37,811 nucleotides of DNA from the NCBI GenBank assembly GCA_024275635.1, contig JAJRYT010000107.1, positions 1 through 37,811 of the forward strand, written 5' to 3'. This stretch comes from Chloroflexota bacterium. Its GTDB lineage: Bacteria > Chloroflexota > Anaerolineae > Promineifilales > Promineifilaceae. Numbering within the stretch: the stretch's first letter is position 1; the number at the start of each line of letters is the position of its first letter. Of this stretch, positions 1-7,946 are shown one piece after another. Made by a program: the position numbers and the translations under genes. Below the pieces are notes generated by a model. That model did not search any database. It was not told where the DNA came from and saw nothing but the letters and a program-made list of their open reading frames with translations.

Positions 1-412
1 AAATGTGGCCGGCGGGGCGGATTTCGATGTGATCGTCGTTGACCCAGAGGTAGACGGGTTTCTCGGCGCGCCCTTCGAAGATGAACAGGTCAAAGCCGGT
101 GCGCTTCATCCAGGTGGGGAAGTCGCCGCCGGAGTTGGAGTTGGAGAGGACGCCGGTGAGGGGGGATTTGGCGACGACCATGTAGCGATTGCCGGTAGGG
201 GCAGGGCTGCCGGTGAGCGGCCCGGTGGCGAAGATGAGTTTGTTTGCCGGGGCGAGCGGGTCTACCTGGGGGTCTACTTCGTCGTACAGGTATTTGATGG
301 CCCAGCCGCGCCCGCCGACGTAATCTTTGGCGGTTTGGGGGTCTATGGTTTCTATGGTTGTGGTTTTGTTGGTTAGATCAATGCGAAGAATTTTGCCATG
401 CCAGCCGTTCAT
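1..412 (-). CDS. aor: Tungsten-dependent aldehyde:ferredoxin oxidoreductase, N-terminal part (3' end outside window)
   Basis: The frame runs from an ATG at 412-410 to the window edge without a stop, so about 137 N-terminal residues are visible. The start MNGWHGKILRIDLT, then DYVGGRGWAIKYL and a GPLTGSPAPTGNRY segment, are characteristic of the AOR N-terminal domain, which holds the bis-pterin tungsten cofactor. Family members oxidise aldehydes to carboxylic acids with ferredoxin as acceptor. An AAGGAG ribosome site lies just upstream of the ATG. It is last in the visible operon, after paaA, paaB and a MoaD-like gene; the carrier protein beside it supports a pterin-cofactor enzyme. Substrate cannot be told from this fragment; the Fe-S cysteines lie beyond the edge. 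Confidence 0.88.
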   Translation of the reverse strand, partial: MNGWHGKILRIDLTNKTTTIETIDPQTAKDYVGGRGWAIKYLYDEVDPQVDPLAPANKLIFATGPLTGSPAPTGNRYMVVAKSPLTGVLSNSNSGGDFPTWMKRTGFDLFIFEGRAEKPVYLWVNDDHIEIRPAGHI

Positions 413-423
413 GTTGGACTCCT

Positions 424-505
424 TTGGGTAATTGGGTAATTGGGTAATTGGGTAATTGGGTAATTGGGTAATTGAGTAATTGGGTAATTGGTAATTTGGT
501 TAAGG
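424..505. repeat. Octanucleotide tandem repeat (GGGTAATT)n upstream of aor
   Basis: About nine copies of an 8-bp unit GGGTAATT with decay at the right end (one GAGTAATT copy, then shortened units). It fills nearly the whole gap between the MoaD-like stop and the aor ribosome site, so copy-number change would alter spacing between the two genes without touching coding sequence. Confidence 0.9.
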
Positions 506-507
506 CG

Positions 508-744
508 CTAGCCGCCGGCGGTGGCGGGGAAGGCGCAGATGACGTTTCCTTCTTGTAACAGTTCGTCTGGGGCGGGGGTACGGCCGTCTATCAATATCAC
601 GCTCGTCCCATCCGTCGGCACGTTAAATTGAGAGAGGAGGGAAACGGCCGTTGCCCCCTCCGGTACATCTATTTCCATCTTACCCCGGCACTCAGGCGGC
701 AAATATGCCCGGTACGTAGCGATTAATTTGACGTGAACTTTCAT
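508..744 (-). CDS. MoaD/ThiS-family sulfur carrier protein
   Basis: A 78-residue beta-grasp protein ending in ATAGG; the terminal Gly-Gly is the site that is adenylated and thiocarboxylated in MoaD/ThiS carriers. The length is normal for the family. It lies directly upstream of aor in the same operon. Dedicated MoaD homologues next to AOR genes are commonly seen, and the natural inference is that it supplies dithiolene sulfur to the tungstopterin of that enzyme. A ThiS role in thiamine synthesis is less likely because no thi gene is near. The start has no strong ribosome site; translation may couple to upstream genes. Confidence 0.85.
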   Translation of the reverse strand: MKVHVKLIATYRAYLPPECRGKMEIDVPEGATAVSLLSQFNVPTDGTSVILIDGRTPAPDELLQEGNVICAFPATAGG

Positions 745-800
745 ATGAAACTAAGCAGTATTGCGTTAAGTAACTGTCCATAAACAACTTGGCGTTTTGG

Positions 801-840
801 AGTTATTGGTTATTGGTCGAGTAACCAACAACCAATAACT
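801..840. repeat. Inverted repeat between paaB and the moaD-like gene
   Basis: Arms 801-817 and 824-840 pair at 16 of 17 positions around a 6-base CGAGTA loop. The arm is built of TTATTGG-type heptamers. A related hairpin with a similar GAGTAACCAATAAC right arm lies at 37599-37636, at the other end of the window. Confidence 0.85.
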
Positions 841-857
841 TAAGATTAAAGAGCCGC

Positions 858-1409
858 TTACTGCTCGCCGCTTTCCCGCTTGATTTTCCGCATGGCGGCC
901 ACAGTTCGGTACTGGTTTGGCAGACGGTACAGCTTGTCATGGGCGGGGGCAAACATGCTTTCGATGTCGTTTTCCTGGGTGCGGGTGATGGCGTACAGTG
1001 GGCAAATCCACCAAATGAACGGATCACCCTCAGTGTATGTAGCGATGGCTTTCTGCATGGCGGAAACGGCCGTTTTCGCCGCCACTTCCCCCACATACTG
1101 CACATGAGTCATCGCCCGCCGGTAGGAACTTTTGGTAAAGACGGCGAAGGGAACGGCCGTTCCCTCTTCAGGAACCGTTTCGTTCGCCCAGCCAGGGTCG
1201 AGCGTCATCTCTTCAGCCGTTTTGCTGAAGATTTGTTCACTGGGCACAACCCATAAATTGTAATTTTCTGGGCGACGGCCGTACACATCCCGCGCATTTT
1301 GCAGCGCCATCTCCGCATCCGGCGCGTGTACCGTGCCGATATTGCGATGGGGCTTATCTGGTTTGTCTTGCTGGAAGACTTCGTAGCGAGGCCATTGTGT
1401 GTCGTTCAT
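858..1409 (-). CDS. paaB: Phenylacetyl-CoA epoxidase subunit PaaB
   Basis: A 183-residue protein starting MNDTQWPRYEVFQQ, with the PaaB signatures HRNIGTVHAPDAEMALQNARDVYGRRPE and an ENYNLWVVPSEQI stretch. PaaB is the small bridging subunit of the multicomponent epoxidase that converts phenylacetyl-CoA to its ring-1,2-epoxide. The frame is open for 27 further codons upstream, but these overlap the end of paaA and are low-complexity, so the internal ATG at 1409 is preferred. It is longer than typical PaaB (about 95 residues); the extra C-terminal half contains a second PaaB-like segment, as in long family members. It contains four copies of the ACGGCCGT palindrome, one of them an 18-bp perfect dyad at 1148-1165. 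Confidence 0.85.
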   Translation of the reverse strand: MNDTQWPRYEVFQQDKPDKPHRNIGTVHAPDAEMALQNARDVYGRRPENYNLWVVPSEQIFSKTAEEMTLDPGWANETVPEEGTAVPFAVFTKSSYRRAMTHVQYVGEVAAKTAVSAMQKAIATYTEGDPFIWWICPLYAITRTQENDIESMFAPAHDKLYRLPNQYRTVAAMRKIKRESGEQ

Positions 1410-1438
1410 AGTAAAAGTTCTAAGTGATAAGTGAAAAG

Positions 1439-2383
1439 TTAGGAGTTGGTCATATTGGCTGCATACGCGGCGGCCGCTTCGCGCACCCAACGGCCGTCTT
1501 CATGCGCTTTTCTTCTGGCGGCCAACCGTTCCTTATTCAGCGGCCCAGCCCCTTTGACAACGCGCCAGAACTCATCCCAGTCAATCTCGCCTGAAATCCA
1601 GTGACCGCTGGCTTCGTCGTAATGCAGTTCCGGGTCGGGAATCGTGAGGTTAAGGGCGTGCAGGGCGGGAACCATTTCATCTATGAACTCCTGGCGCAGC
1701 TCATCATTGGTTTTAGTCTTGATGCCCCAGCGCTGTAATTCCGGCGTATTTTTCGATTCGGAATCATGTGGGCCGAACATCATCAAGGTGGGCCACCACC
1801 AGCGGTTGATGGCGTCTTGCATCATCGCCTGTTGTTTGAGTGTGCCCTGCGCGTACTGGATGACCATCTCCTGCCCCTGCTTTTTGTGGAACCCTTCCTC
1901 AGCGCAAATTCGCACCATCGCCCGCGAGTAGGGGCCATAGGAGCATTGGGCCAGCATGGTTTGATTCATGATGGCGGCTCCATCCACCAGCCAGCCGATG
2001 GCGGCATTGTCGGCCCAGGTGAGGGTGGGGTAGTTGAAAACGCTGGCGTATTTGGCACGGCCGTCTAGCAGCGCTTCCGTCATCTCTTCCCGTGTCGCCC
2101 CCAACGTTTCCGCAGCATGGTACAGGTATTGGCCATGGCCGCCTTCATCCTGCACCTTCGCCAGCAGCACCATTTTGCGCCGTAAATTGGGGGCATGGGG
2201 AATCCAGGCTCCTTCCGGCAGCATCCCCACAATTTCGCTGTGGGCGTGCTGCGAGATCATGCGGATAAGCTGTTTGCGATACCGCTCCGGCATCCAATCC
2301 CCCGGCTCGATTTTCTCCCCCCGTGCAATCCGAGCCTCAAATTCAATCAGTTTCTCTTGGAAATTTTCCTCGGAATGAGTCAT
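1439..2383 (-). CDS. paaA: Phenylacetyl-CoA epoxidase catalytic subunit PaaA
   Basis: A 314-residue diiron protein. It carries both carboxylate-bridged iron motifs of Paa[13 protein letters not shown] and [13 protein letters not shown]. The segments [17 protein letters not shown] and [15 protein letters not shown] are also family hallmarks. It inserts oxygen into CoA-activated phenylacetate with reductant from PaaE. The ATG at 2383 follows an AAGAGG ribosome site and replaces a longer frame start at 2410. It is first in the operon with paaB 29 bp downstream. PaaC, PaaD and PaaE are not between paaB and aor, so either they lie beyond the left edge or elsewhere. Confidence 0.93.
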   Translation of the reverse strand: MTHSEENFQEKLIEFEARIARGEKIEPGDWMPERYRKQLIRMISQHAHSEIVGMLPEGAWIPHAPNLRRKMVLLAKVQDEGGHGQYLYHAAETLGATREEMTEALLDGRAKYASVFNYPTLTWADNAAIGWLVDGAAIMNQTMLAQCSYGPYSRAMVRICAEEGFHKKQGQEMVIQYAQGTLKQQAMMQDAINRWWWPTLMMFGPHDSESKNTPELQRWGIKTKTNDELRQEFIDEMVPALHALNLTIPDPELHYDEASGHWISGEIDWDEFWRVVKGAGPLNKERLAARRKAHEDGRWVREAAAAYAANMTNS

Positions 2384-2400
2384 GGATAACCTCTTTTCTG

Positions 2401-2429
2401 GTAGGGGCATGGCGTCGCCATGCCCTTAC
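2401..2429. repeat. Palindromic GTAGGGGCATGGCG element
   Basis: A 14-bp stem with a single central base and one wobble pair, directly upstream of the paaA ribosome site. It resembles in form the element at 22134-22160 (arms GTAGGGCGATTTT), suggesting one family of short GTAGGG-bounded palindromes. It is not followed by a T run, so it is not a convincing terminator. Confidence 0.75.
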
Positions 2430-2486
2430 ACTCGACCGAATTTCTATTTTCGCCAGACTCGGTAGATCCAAAATCTGACACGAATC

Positions 2487-4169
2487 TCACGAATTAAGAA
2501 CTGGTTTTTCGTGCAATTCAAACGTCGGCAAACCCAGATCGGGCGCCGGCTCGCCTCGTAGAAAGGCGCCCAGGGCAGCGCGGGCGGCTTTCCGATCGTC
2601 CCAGGGATACTCAATTGTACCAAAACACATAGATTGCTCATGTCCTTTGCCGCAGATGAGGACCAGGTCATCCGGTTGGGCGATTGTGAGCGCAAAATAG
2701 ATCGCTTTGCTCCGGTCGGGGACGCGCCAGAAGGTTTCGCTTTCTACCCCGCCCTGGGCGCGGCAGCCGTCGGCCATCATTGCCAGGATGTCGTCGAGGG
2801 ATTCGGTGCGCGGGTCTTCGGCGGTGAGGATGGTGAGATCGGCGTCGCGGGCGGCAATTTCGGCCATGAGGCGACGTTTGGTCACGTCCCGCTTGCCAGC
2901 GCTGCCGAAGACGGTGATGATGCGGCCAATGGCCGAGGATTGGTTGAGCATGGCGCGGGCGGCGGCGATGGCTTTGGTCAGGGCGTTGGGAGTATGGGCG
3001 AAATCTACGATGGTGAGGAAGGGCTGACCGCAATGGATGCGCTGCATACGGCCGTCTATCGCCTCCACCGTTTCCAATCCCTTTTTGATTATTTCTTGCT
3101 CAATGCCAAGGCTGTGGGCAACGGCTGCTGCCGCCAGCATGTTGTAGATGTTGAACTCCCCGACGAGGGGGGAGGAGATGAGAATCGAGGCGCGGGGGCG
3201 CGGGGGCGCGTTGAGCGTCAGGTCAAACGTGGTGCGGCCGGCGGCGTAGGTGATGTTAGCGGCGCGGACAGCGGCGGGATGGTGGATGGCGTAACTGATC
3301 TGGCGCGGCACAGGAATGGTTTGCAAGCGGTTGTAGCTGGCATCATCCCGGTTGAGGATGGCGGTTTTTCGTCTGGTAGTCTGGTAGTCTCCTGGTCTCC
3401 CAGTCTCCAGTCTCTTAGTCTCGTAACCTCTCAATCTCTCAAACAGCCCCGCCTTGGCCGCAAAATAGGCTTCCCAACTGCCGTGATAATCCAGGTGTTC
3501 GTGGGTGATGTTGGTGACGGCGGCGATGTCGAAGGCAACGGCCGTTACCCGGCGCTGGGCCAGGGCGTGCGAGGTTGTTTCCAGGATGACGTGAGTTAAT
3601 CCGGCGTCAACCATGCGGCGTAAATAATGTTGGACGACCGGCGCTTCCGGCGTGGTAACGTGCAGGGCTAACGGCTCTTCCGCGCCGCCAATGACCGCTT
3701 TGATCGTGCTTAACAAGCCTACCTTCAGCCCGGCCGTTCTTAATACGTTATACAAAATGTTGGCCGTGCTGCTTTTGCCATCCGTGCCGGTGATGCCGAT
3801 GACGACGAGGCGGCGGCTGGGGAACCCCTCCCAGGCGGCGGCCAGCCAGGCCAGGGCGACGGCCGTATCATCCACTTGCAGGTAGACGACATGATCGGGA
3901 ATGGTCAGACCCATCTCCGCCGGGGAACGCTGGGCCAGGATCATGCTGGCGCCCCGTTCAATGGCTTTGCCGATGTACGGGTGGCCGTCGCTGCCGGTGC
4001 GGACGCGGGCGATAAAAGCGGCGCCGGGTTCGACCTCGCTGGTTTTTTCGGTGAGCCGGGTGAGTTGAATGTCTGGCCCGGCATAAATGGGCGGGCGCGG
4101 CTGGGTGGTGCGGGAAACGGCCGTTTCCCAGTCGGTTAACAACTGCTTCAAACTACGGGTTACCTGCAT
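2487..4169 (-). CDS. murE: MurE-type UDP-N-acetylmuramyl-tripeptide synthetase
   Basis: A 560-residue Mur ligase that adds the third amino acid to UDP-MurNAc-L-Ala-D-Glu in the cytoplasm. Visible landmarks: ATP loop GITGTDGKSST (about residues 125-135), VTTPEAP substrate motif, ETTSHAL, TNITHEHLDYHGS, ILNRDD, and VDFAHTPNAL with GSAGKRDVTKR in the C-terminal part. The amino-acid specificity motif reads EDPRTE where diaminopimelate enzymes have DNPR, so the residue added may differ. About 20 residues near 248-267 (RLRGYETKRLETGRPGDYQT) are encoded by a low-complexity AGTCTC-type repeat inserted in frame. No strong ribosome site precedes the ATG. No other mur gene adjoins it. Confidence 0.9.
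   Translation of the reverse strand: MQVTRSLKQLLTDWETAVSRTTQPRPPIYAGPDIQLTRLTEKTSEVEPGAAFIARVRTGSDGHPYIGKAIERGASMILAQRSPAEMGLTIPDHVVYLQVDDTAVALAWLAAAWEGFPSRRLVVIGITGTDGKSSTANILYNVLRTAGLKVGLLSTIKAVIGGAEEPLALHVTTPEAPVVQHYLRRMVDAGLTHVILETTSHALAQRRVTAVAFDIAAVTNITHEHLDYHGSWEAYFAAKAGLFERLRGYETKRLETGRPGDYQTTRRKTAILNRDDASYNRLQTIPVPRQISYAIHHPAAVRAANITYAAGRTTFDLTLNAPPRPRASILISSPLVGEFNIYNMLAAAAVAHSLGIEQEIIKKGLETVEAIDGRMQRIHCGQPFLTIVDFAHTPNALTKAIAAARAMLNQSSAIGRIITVFGSAGKRDVTKRRLMAEIAARDADLTILTAEDPRTESLDDILAMMADGCRAQGGVESETFWRVPDRSKAIYFALTIAQPDDLVLICGKGHEQSMCFGTIEYPWDDRKAARAALGAFLRGEPAPDLGLPTFELHEKPVLNS
3369..3431. repeat. In-frame 7-8 bp tandem repeat (GTCTGGTA / GTCTCCA units) inside murE
   Basis: Two exact GTCTGGTA units are followed by degenerate GTCTC-based units. 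The stretch is read in frame between the LFERL and KTAILNRDD segments of MurE. Most MurE proteins go almost directly from one segment to the other, so the insert sits in a tolerated loop. The same AGTCTCC-type vocabulary recurs in the hairpin at 7841-7894. Confidence 0.8.
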
Positions 4170-4289
4170 AGCTAAGATTTTAAGGGAATTGGGGGAAAAT
4201 GGGAAGGAAGTTTGCTTCCAAACGGATGTAAAATCACCCGGTCTCTTATGCCTCTCTTACAAAAACGGGGTATGATAACGGCCGTTAAA

Positions 4290-4368
4290 AAAGGAATGAG
4301 AAATGAGGAACGAGTAAAGTTATCTACCTAATCCTCACGCCTCATCCCTCATAACTCATCACTTTTTT
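4290..4368. repeat. Imperfect GAATGAG/CTCATCC low-complexity repeat upstream of htpG
   Basis: Units such as GGAATGAGAAATGAGGAACGAG on the left face CTCACGCCTCATCCCTCATAAC units on the right, forming an imperfect inverted repeat in the htpG leader. The same CTCATCC/CTCATTC units recur near 28268-28300. No CIRCE-type operator is visible upstream of htpG; a TATGAT at 4271-4276 is the only possible -10 box and lacks a good partner. Confidence 0.6.
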
Positions 4369-4385
4369 TGGAAGAGGTAGGACAG

Positions 4386-6260
4386 ATGACCACACAAGAT
4401 TCATACAATTTCAAAACCGAAGTAAAACAACTCCTGCAAATCCTGGTCCACTCCCTGTACAAAGATCGGGATATTTTTCTGCGCGAACTCATCTCCAACG
4501 CCTCCGACGCCATGACCCGGCTCCACTTCGAGACGCTTACCAACCGCGACGTGTTGGATGCCGACGCCGAATTAGCCATCCATATCGAAGTACCCGAGGC
4601 AGCAGAAGGCGAGCCAAAGCGCATCATCATCAAAGACAGCGGGTTGGGCATGACCAAAGACGAGTTGATCACCAATCTGGGAACCATCGCCCAATCCGGC
4701 GCGCGCGAATTTCTGAGCAAACTGGGCGCAGACGAAACGCTCGATCCCAGCGATGTCATCGGCCAATTTGGCGTCGGATTTTACTCCCTTTTCATGGTGG
4801 CCGAGGAAGTGCGCGTTATTTCTCGCAGCTACAAGAAGCGGGCCAAAGCCGCCGCCTGGATTTCTGACGGCAGCGAAAAATTCCGGGTGGAACCGGCCGA
4901 CAAAGAAGATCGCGGCACTGAAATTCAGATCACGCTCAAAAAAGATGCTGAAGAATTTGCCAATGAGTGGAAGCTCAAGCAAATCGTCAAGAAACATTCT
5001 GATTTTGTCCGCTACCCGGTTTATGTGGGCGACAGCCAGGAACAGGCTAACCGGCAAGAATCGTTGTGGCGCAAATCCCCATCCGAGGTTGAAGCGGATG
5101 AATACAAGCAGTTTTACCAGCAGATGACGATGGATTTTGAGGAGCCGGTAGCGGTTGTTCATTTTCGCTCCGATGCGCCGGTGAACTTGCGGGCGTTGTT
5201 GTTTGTGCCCCAAAAGCGAGAGCCGGGCATTCTAGCAGCGCGCAAAGAGCCGGGCCTCATGCTTTATTCGCATAATGTTCTGATTGATGAATACAACACC
5301 GATTTATTGCTCAACTGGCTCTCGTTTGTGGATGGCGTGGTGGATTCGGAAGATTTGTCGCTGAACGTGAGCCGGGAGACGGTACAGAGCAACCGCATTA
5401 TGCGCCAGTTAGCCAAGACGGTGAAGGGGCGGGCGCTGCGCGAGATGAAGAAGCTGGCCAAGAATGAGCCGGAGAAGTATGCTGGTTTTTGGACGGAATT
5501 CGGACGCGCCTTCAAAGAAGGGCTGGCGACCGATTTGGAGGCCAAAGAGGATGTCCTGCCGCTGTTCCGCTATTATTCCTCCAAGTCGGATGGTAAGCTG
5601 ACCTCGCTGGATGAGTACGTGGCGCAGATGCCGGAGTCGCAGGAAGAGATTTACTACGTCCTGGGCGACAGCGTGAAATCAGTCGCTAACAGCCCGCATC
5701 TGGATCCGTTCAAGGCGCGTGACTTGGAGGTATTGTACTGGGTTGATCCCATTGACCCCTTTGTCTCGCCGATGCTGGCCGAGTACAAGGGGAAGAAGTT
5801 ACGCAATGTAGATGACGCCGGGCTGGAACTGCCGGAGTTGGATGAGACAGATGAGGTTGAAACGGAAGATGGTTTGCCTGAAGCAGATTTTAACCGGGTG
5901 ATCGGCCGTTTTGTCACCACCCTGGGCGACCGGGTGACCGAAGTGCGGGCTTCCAAAGTGTTGAAAAACAGCCCTATTCGCCTCGTTTCTCCCGAAGATG
6001 AAACCAACCGGGATATGCAGCGCATCCAGCGCATCCTGGATCAGAACTACGAAGTGCCCAAGAAAATCGTCGAAGTCAACCGCAATCACCTGCTCATTGC
6101 CAACCTGTACCGCCTCATCGCCGACAGCCCCGATGACAAACGCATCAATCTGACCATTGAGCAGTTGTACGACAGCGCCCTGGTTCAGGAAGGGCTGCAT
6201 CCCAACCCCACGGAGATGGTTCCTCGCATCCAGCAGCTGCTGGAACTGGCGACGGCCTAA
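4386..6260 (+). CDS. htpG: Molecular chaperone HtpG (bacterial Hsp90)
   Basis: A 624-residue Hsp90. The N-terminal GHKL ATPase shows LRELISNASDA, IKDSGLGMTKDEL and IGQFGVGFYSLFMVAEEV; the middle domain shows LLNWLSFVDGVVDSEDLSLNVSRE. It is a dimeric ATP-driven cytoplasmic chaperone for late folding of client proteins. The ATG at 4386 follows an AGGTAGGA ribosome site; an in-frame TTG at 4368 would add six residues without support. The helicase gene follows 29 bp later on the same strand, so the two may be cotranscribed. The gene contains no copy of the ACGGCCGT palindrome that is frequent elsewhere. Confidence 0.97.
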   Translation: MTTQDSYNFKTEVKQLLQILVHSLYKDRDIFLRELISNASDAMTRLHFETLTNRDVLDADAELAIHIEVPEAAEGEPKRIIIKDSGLGMTKDELITNLGTIAQSGAREFLSKLGADETLDPSDVIGQFGVGFYSLFMVAEEVRVISRSYKKRAKAAAWISDGSEKFRVEPADKEDRGTEIQITLKKDAEEFANEWKLKQIVKKHSDFVRYPVYVGDSQEQANRQESLWRKSPSEVEADEYKQFYQQMTMDFEEPVAVVHFRSDAPVNLRALLFVPQKREPGILAARKEPGLMLYSHNVLIDEYNTDLLLNWLSFVDGVVDSEDLSLNVSRETVQSNRIMRQLAKTVKGRALREMKKLAKNEPEKYAGFWTEFGRAFKEGLATDLEAKEDVLPLFRYYSSKSDGKLTSLDEYVAQMPESQEEIYYVLGDSVKSVANSPHLDPFKARDLEVLYWVDPIDPFVSPMLAEYKGKKLRNVDDAGLELPELDETDEVETEDGLPEADFNRVIGRFVTTLGDRVTEVRASKVLKNSPIRLVSPEDETNRDMQRIQRILDQNYEVPKKIVEVNRNHLLIANLYRLIADSPDDKRINLTIEQLYDSALVQEGLHPNPTEMVPRIQQLLELATA

Positions 6261-6289
6261 CGGATACATTTGGGAAACTGGAGAAATCA

Positions 6290-7789
6290 ATGAACCAAAA
6301 TGAAACACCTGCTGATAACATGACTGAATTCAGCGAAACGGCCGAAAAAACGCAAAACTCTGTCACTGAGCCGGGAAACGCCTTGCCCAAAGTGTCCCTG
6401 GCCGATCTGCCGGCTTCCTGGCGCGAGGCCATGAGCCGCGCTGGTTGGAACGATCTCATGCCCGTGCAATCTCAGGCGATGCCCTACATCATGGCCGGAC
6501 GTGACCTGATGGTCCAATCCCGCACTGGCAGCGGTAAAACCGGCGCGTTTATTTTGCCTATTTTGGAGCGTATCAACCCTTTATTAGACGCCTGCCAGGC
6601 GTTGATATTGGCTCCCACACGCGAATTGGCCCAACAAGTCACCAATGATGCTCTTACCCTGGCTGGGGACCGGGATTTGCGCATTGTGGCTGTTTATGGC
6701 GGTGTCAAATATGGCCCTCAGTTGGATGCGTTCCGGAAGGGCGCGCATCTGGTTATTGGCACGCCCGGCCGCCTTCTCGACCATTTACTGCGAAAATCAT
6801 TGACTCTGGATAAGCTAAAAATACTGGTTTTCGATGAGGCGGATCGGCTGCTGTCAATGGGTTTCTACCCGGATATGCGGGAGGTACAGCGTTATTTGCC
6901 CGCCCATCACGTGGATGGATATATGTTCTCGGCCACTTTCCCGCCCCGCGTGATGAGTCTGGCGCGGCGTTTTTTGAACGAACCGGATTTCCTCGGTTTA
7001 AGCAGTGATAATGTACATGTGGTCGAGACGGAGCATAGCTATTACACTGTGCCGGGGATGGATAAAGATCGTAGTCTGGTGCGAATTATTGAGGTGGAGA
7101 ATCCTGAGTCGGCTATCATTTTTTGTAATACAAAGGCGCGGGTGGCGTATGTTGCCACTGTTTTGCGCCGGTTTGGGTATGACGCGGATGAGATTAGTTC
7201 TGATTTGTCGCAGCAGGCGCGGGAGATAGTATTGACGCGGGTTCGGCAGGGTAAGCTGCGCTTCCTGGTAGCAACGGATGTGGCTGCGCGCGGCATTGAC
7301 ATCTCCCGTTTGTCACATGTCATCCAGTATGAGCCGCCGGAAGAAACGGAAGCGTATATCCATCGCGCCGGACGGACGGGGCGGGCCGGCGCTAAAGGAG
7401 AAGCGATTTCGTTGGTGGATGTGATTGAGAAAGCCAAGCTGAACCGAATTGCCCAACGATACCATATTGATATGCAGGAACGGCCGTTACCCACCGACGA
7501 AGATGTAGCTGCCATCGTATCTGAACGGATGACTGTGTTACTGGAAACCAAGCTGCGTACCCGTGATAAGCTGCAAACAGAACGTATGCAGCGCTTCGTT
7601 CCCCTGGCTCGAACCCTTTACGAAAGCGAAGAAGGTTTGTCCCTCGTGGCCATGCTGCTTGATGATTATTACCAGCAATCGCTGTACACGCCGCCGCGCC
7701 AACTGGAAACGACATCGGCCAAAGGGTCTTCGCAGTCTGGCAGTCGAAGGAGCCAACGGTCCCGTCAAAAGAGACGTCGTCGCCGGTAA
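6290..7789 (+). CDS. DEAD-box ATP-dependent RNA helicase
   Basis: A 499-residue superfamily 2 helicase. In order: Q-motif region around SWREAMSRAGWNDLMPVQSQA, motif I SRTGSGKT, Ia PTRELAQQ, Ib GTPGRLLDH, II FDEADRLL, III FSATFP, then IIFCNTKARV, ATDVAARGIDI and motif VI HRAGRTGRAG. The C-terminus ends in a strongly basic tail (SRRSQRSRQKRRRRR), a usual RNA-binding extension. It probably remodels RNA in ribosome assembly or mRNA decay; which of the CsdA/RhlE/CshA-type roles applies cannot be decided here. The start is preceded by GGAGAAATCA, giving a reasonable ribosome site. Confidence 0.95.
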   Translation: MNQNETPADNMTEFSETAEKTQNSVTEPGNALPKVSLADLPASWREAMSRAGWNDLMPVQSQAMPYIMAGRDLMVQSRTGSGKTGAFILPILERINPLLDACQALILAPTRELAQQVTNDALTLAGDRDLRIVAVYGGVKYGPQLDAFRKGAHLVIGTPGRLLDHLLRKSLTLDKLKILVFDEADRLLSMGFYPDMREVQRYLPAHHVDGYMFSATFPPRVMSLARRFLNEPDFLGLSSDNVHVVETEHSYYTVPGMDKDRSLVRIIEVENPESAIIFCNTKARVAYVATVLRRFGYDADEISSDLSQQAREIVLTRVRQGKLRFLVATDVAARGIDISRLSHVIQYEPPEETEAYIHRAGRTGRAGAKGEAISLVDVIEKAKLNRIAQRYHIDMQERPLPTDEDVAAIVSERMTVLLETKLRTRDKLQTERMQRFVPLARTLYESEEGLSLVAMLLDDYYQQSLYTPPRQLETTSAKGSSQSGSRRSQRSRQKRRRRR

Positions 7790-7840
7790 CTTGCGTAGGG
7801 GGGGCGGCGGCTCGATGTGGCTTTAGACTTGCGCGGGACT

Positions 7841-7894
7841 GGAGACTAGAGATTAGTCCAATCTCCAGTCTCCAGTCTCTAATCTCTAGTCTCC
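7841..7894. repeat. 15-bp stem inverted repeat between convergent genes
   Basis: Arms 7841-7855 (GGAGACTAGAGATTA) and 7880-7894 pair perfectly, with further AGTCTCC/TAATCTC units continuing to about 7910. It lies in the 157-bp gap between the helicase stop and the convergent membrane-protein stop. It may serve both genes as a transcript end, but there is no clean T run. Confidence 0.85.
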
Positions 7895-7946
7895 ACTCTC
7901 TAATCTCCACCCTCAGCGCCCAAACGGGAAGTTATTCTTGGACGAT

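Noticed and set aside
5..376. Open frame on the plus strand at the left edge (123 codons)
   Set aside because: The minus strand encodes the aldehyde ferredoxin oxidoreductase N-terminus with clear family motifs; the plus frame is its shadow and Gly-rich without motifs.
2401..2429. Intrinsic terminator upstream of paaA
   Set aside because: It has a good stem but no T run on either side and lies within a ribosome-site leader; called a dispersed palindrome instead.
2668..3033. Arg/His/Pro-rich 121-codon frame on the minus strand
   Set aside because: It overlaps murE in another frame and has typical shadow composition of GC-rich coding DNA.
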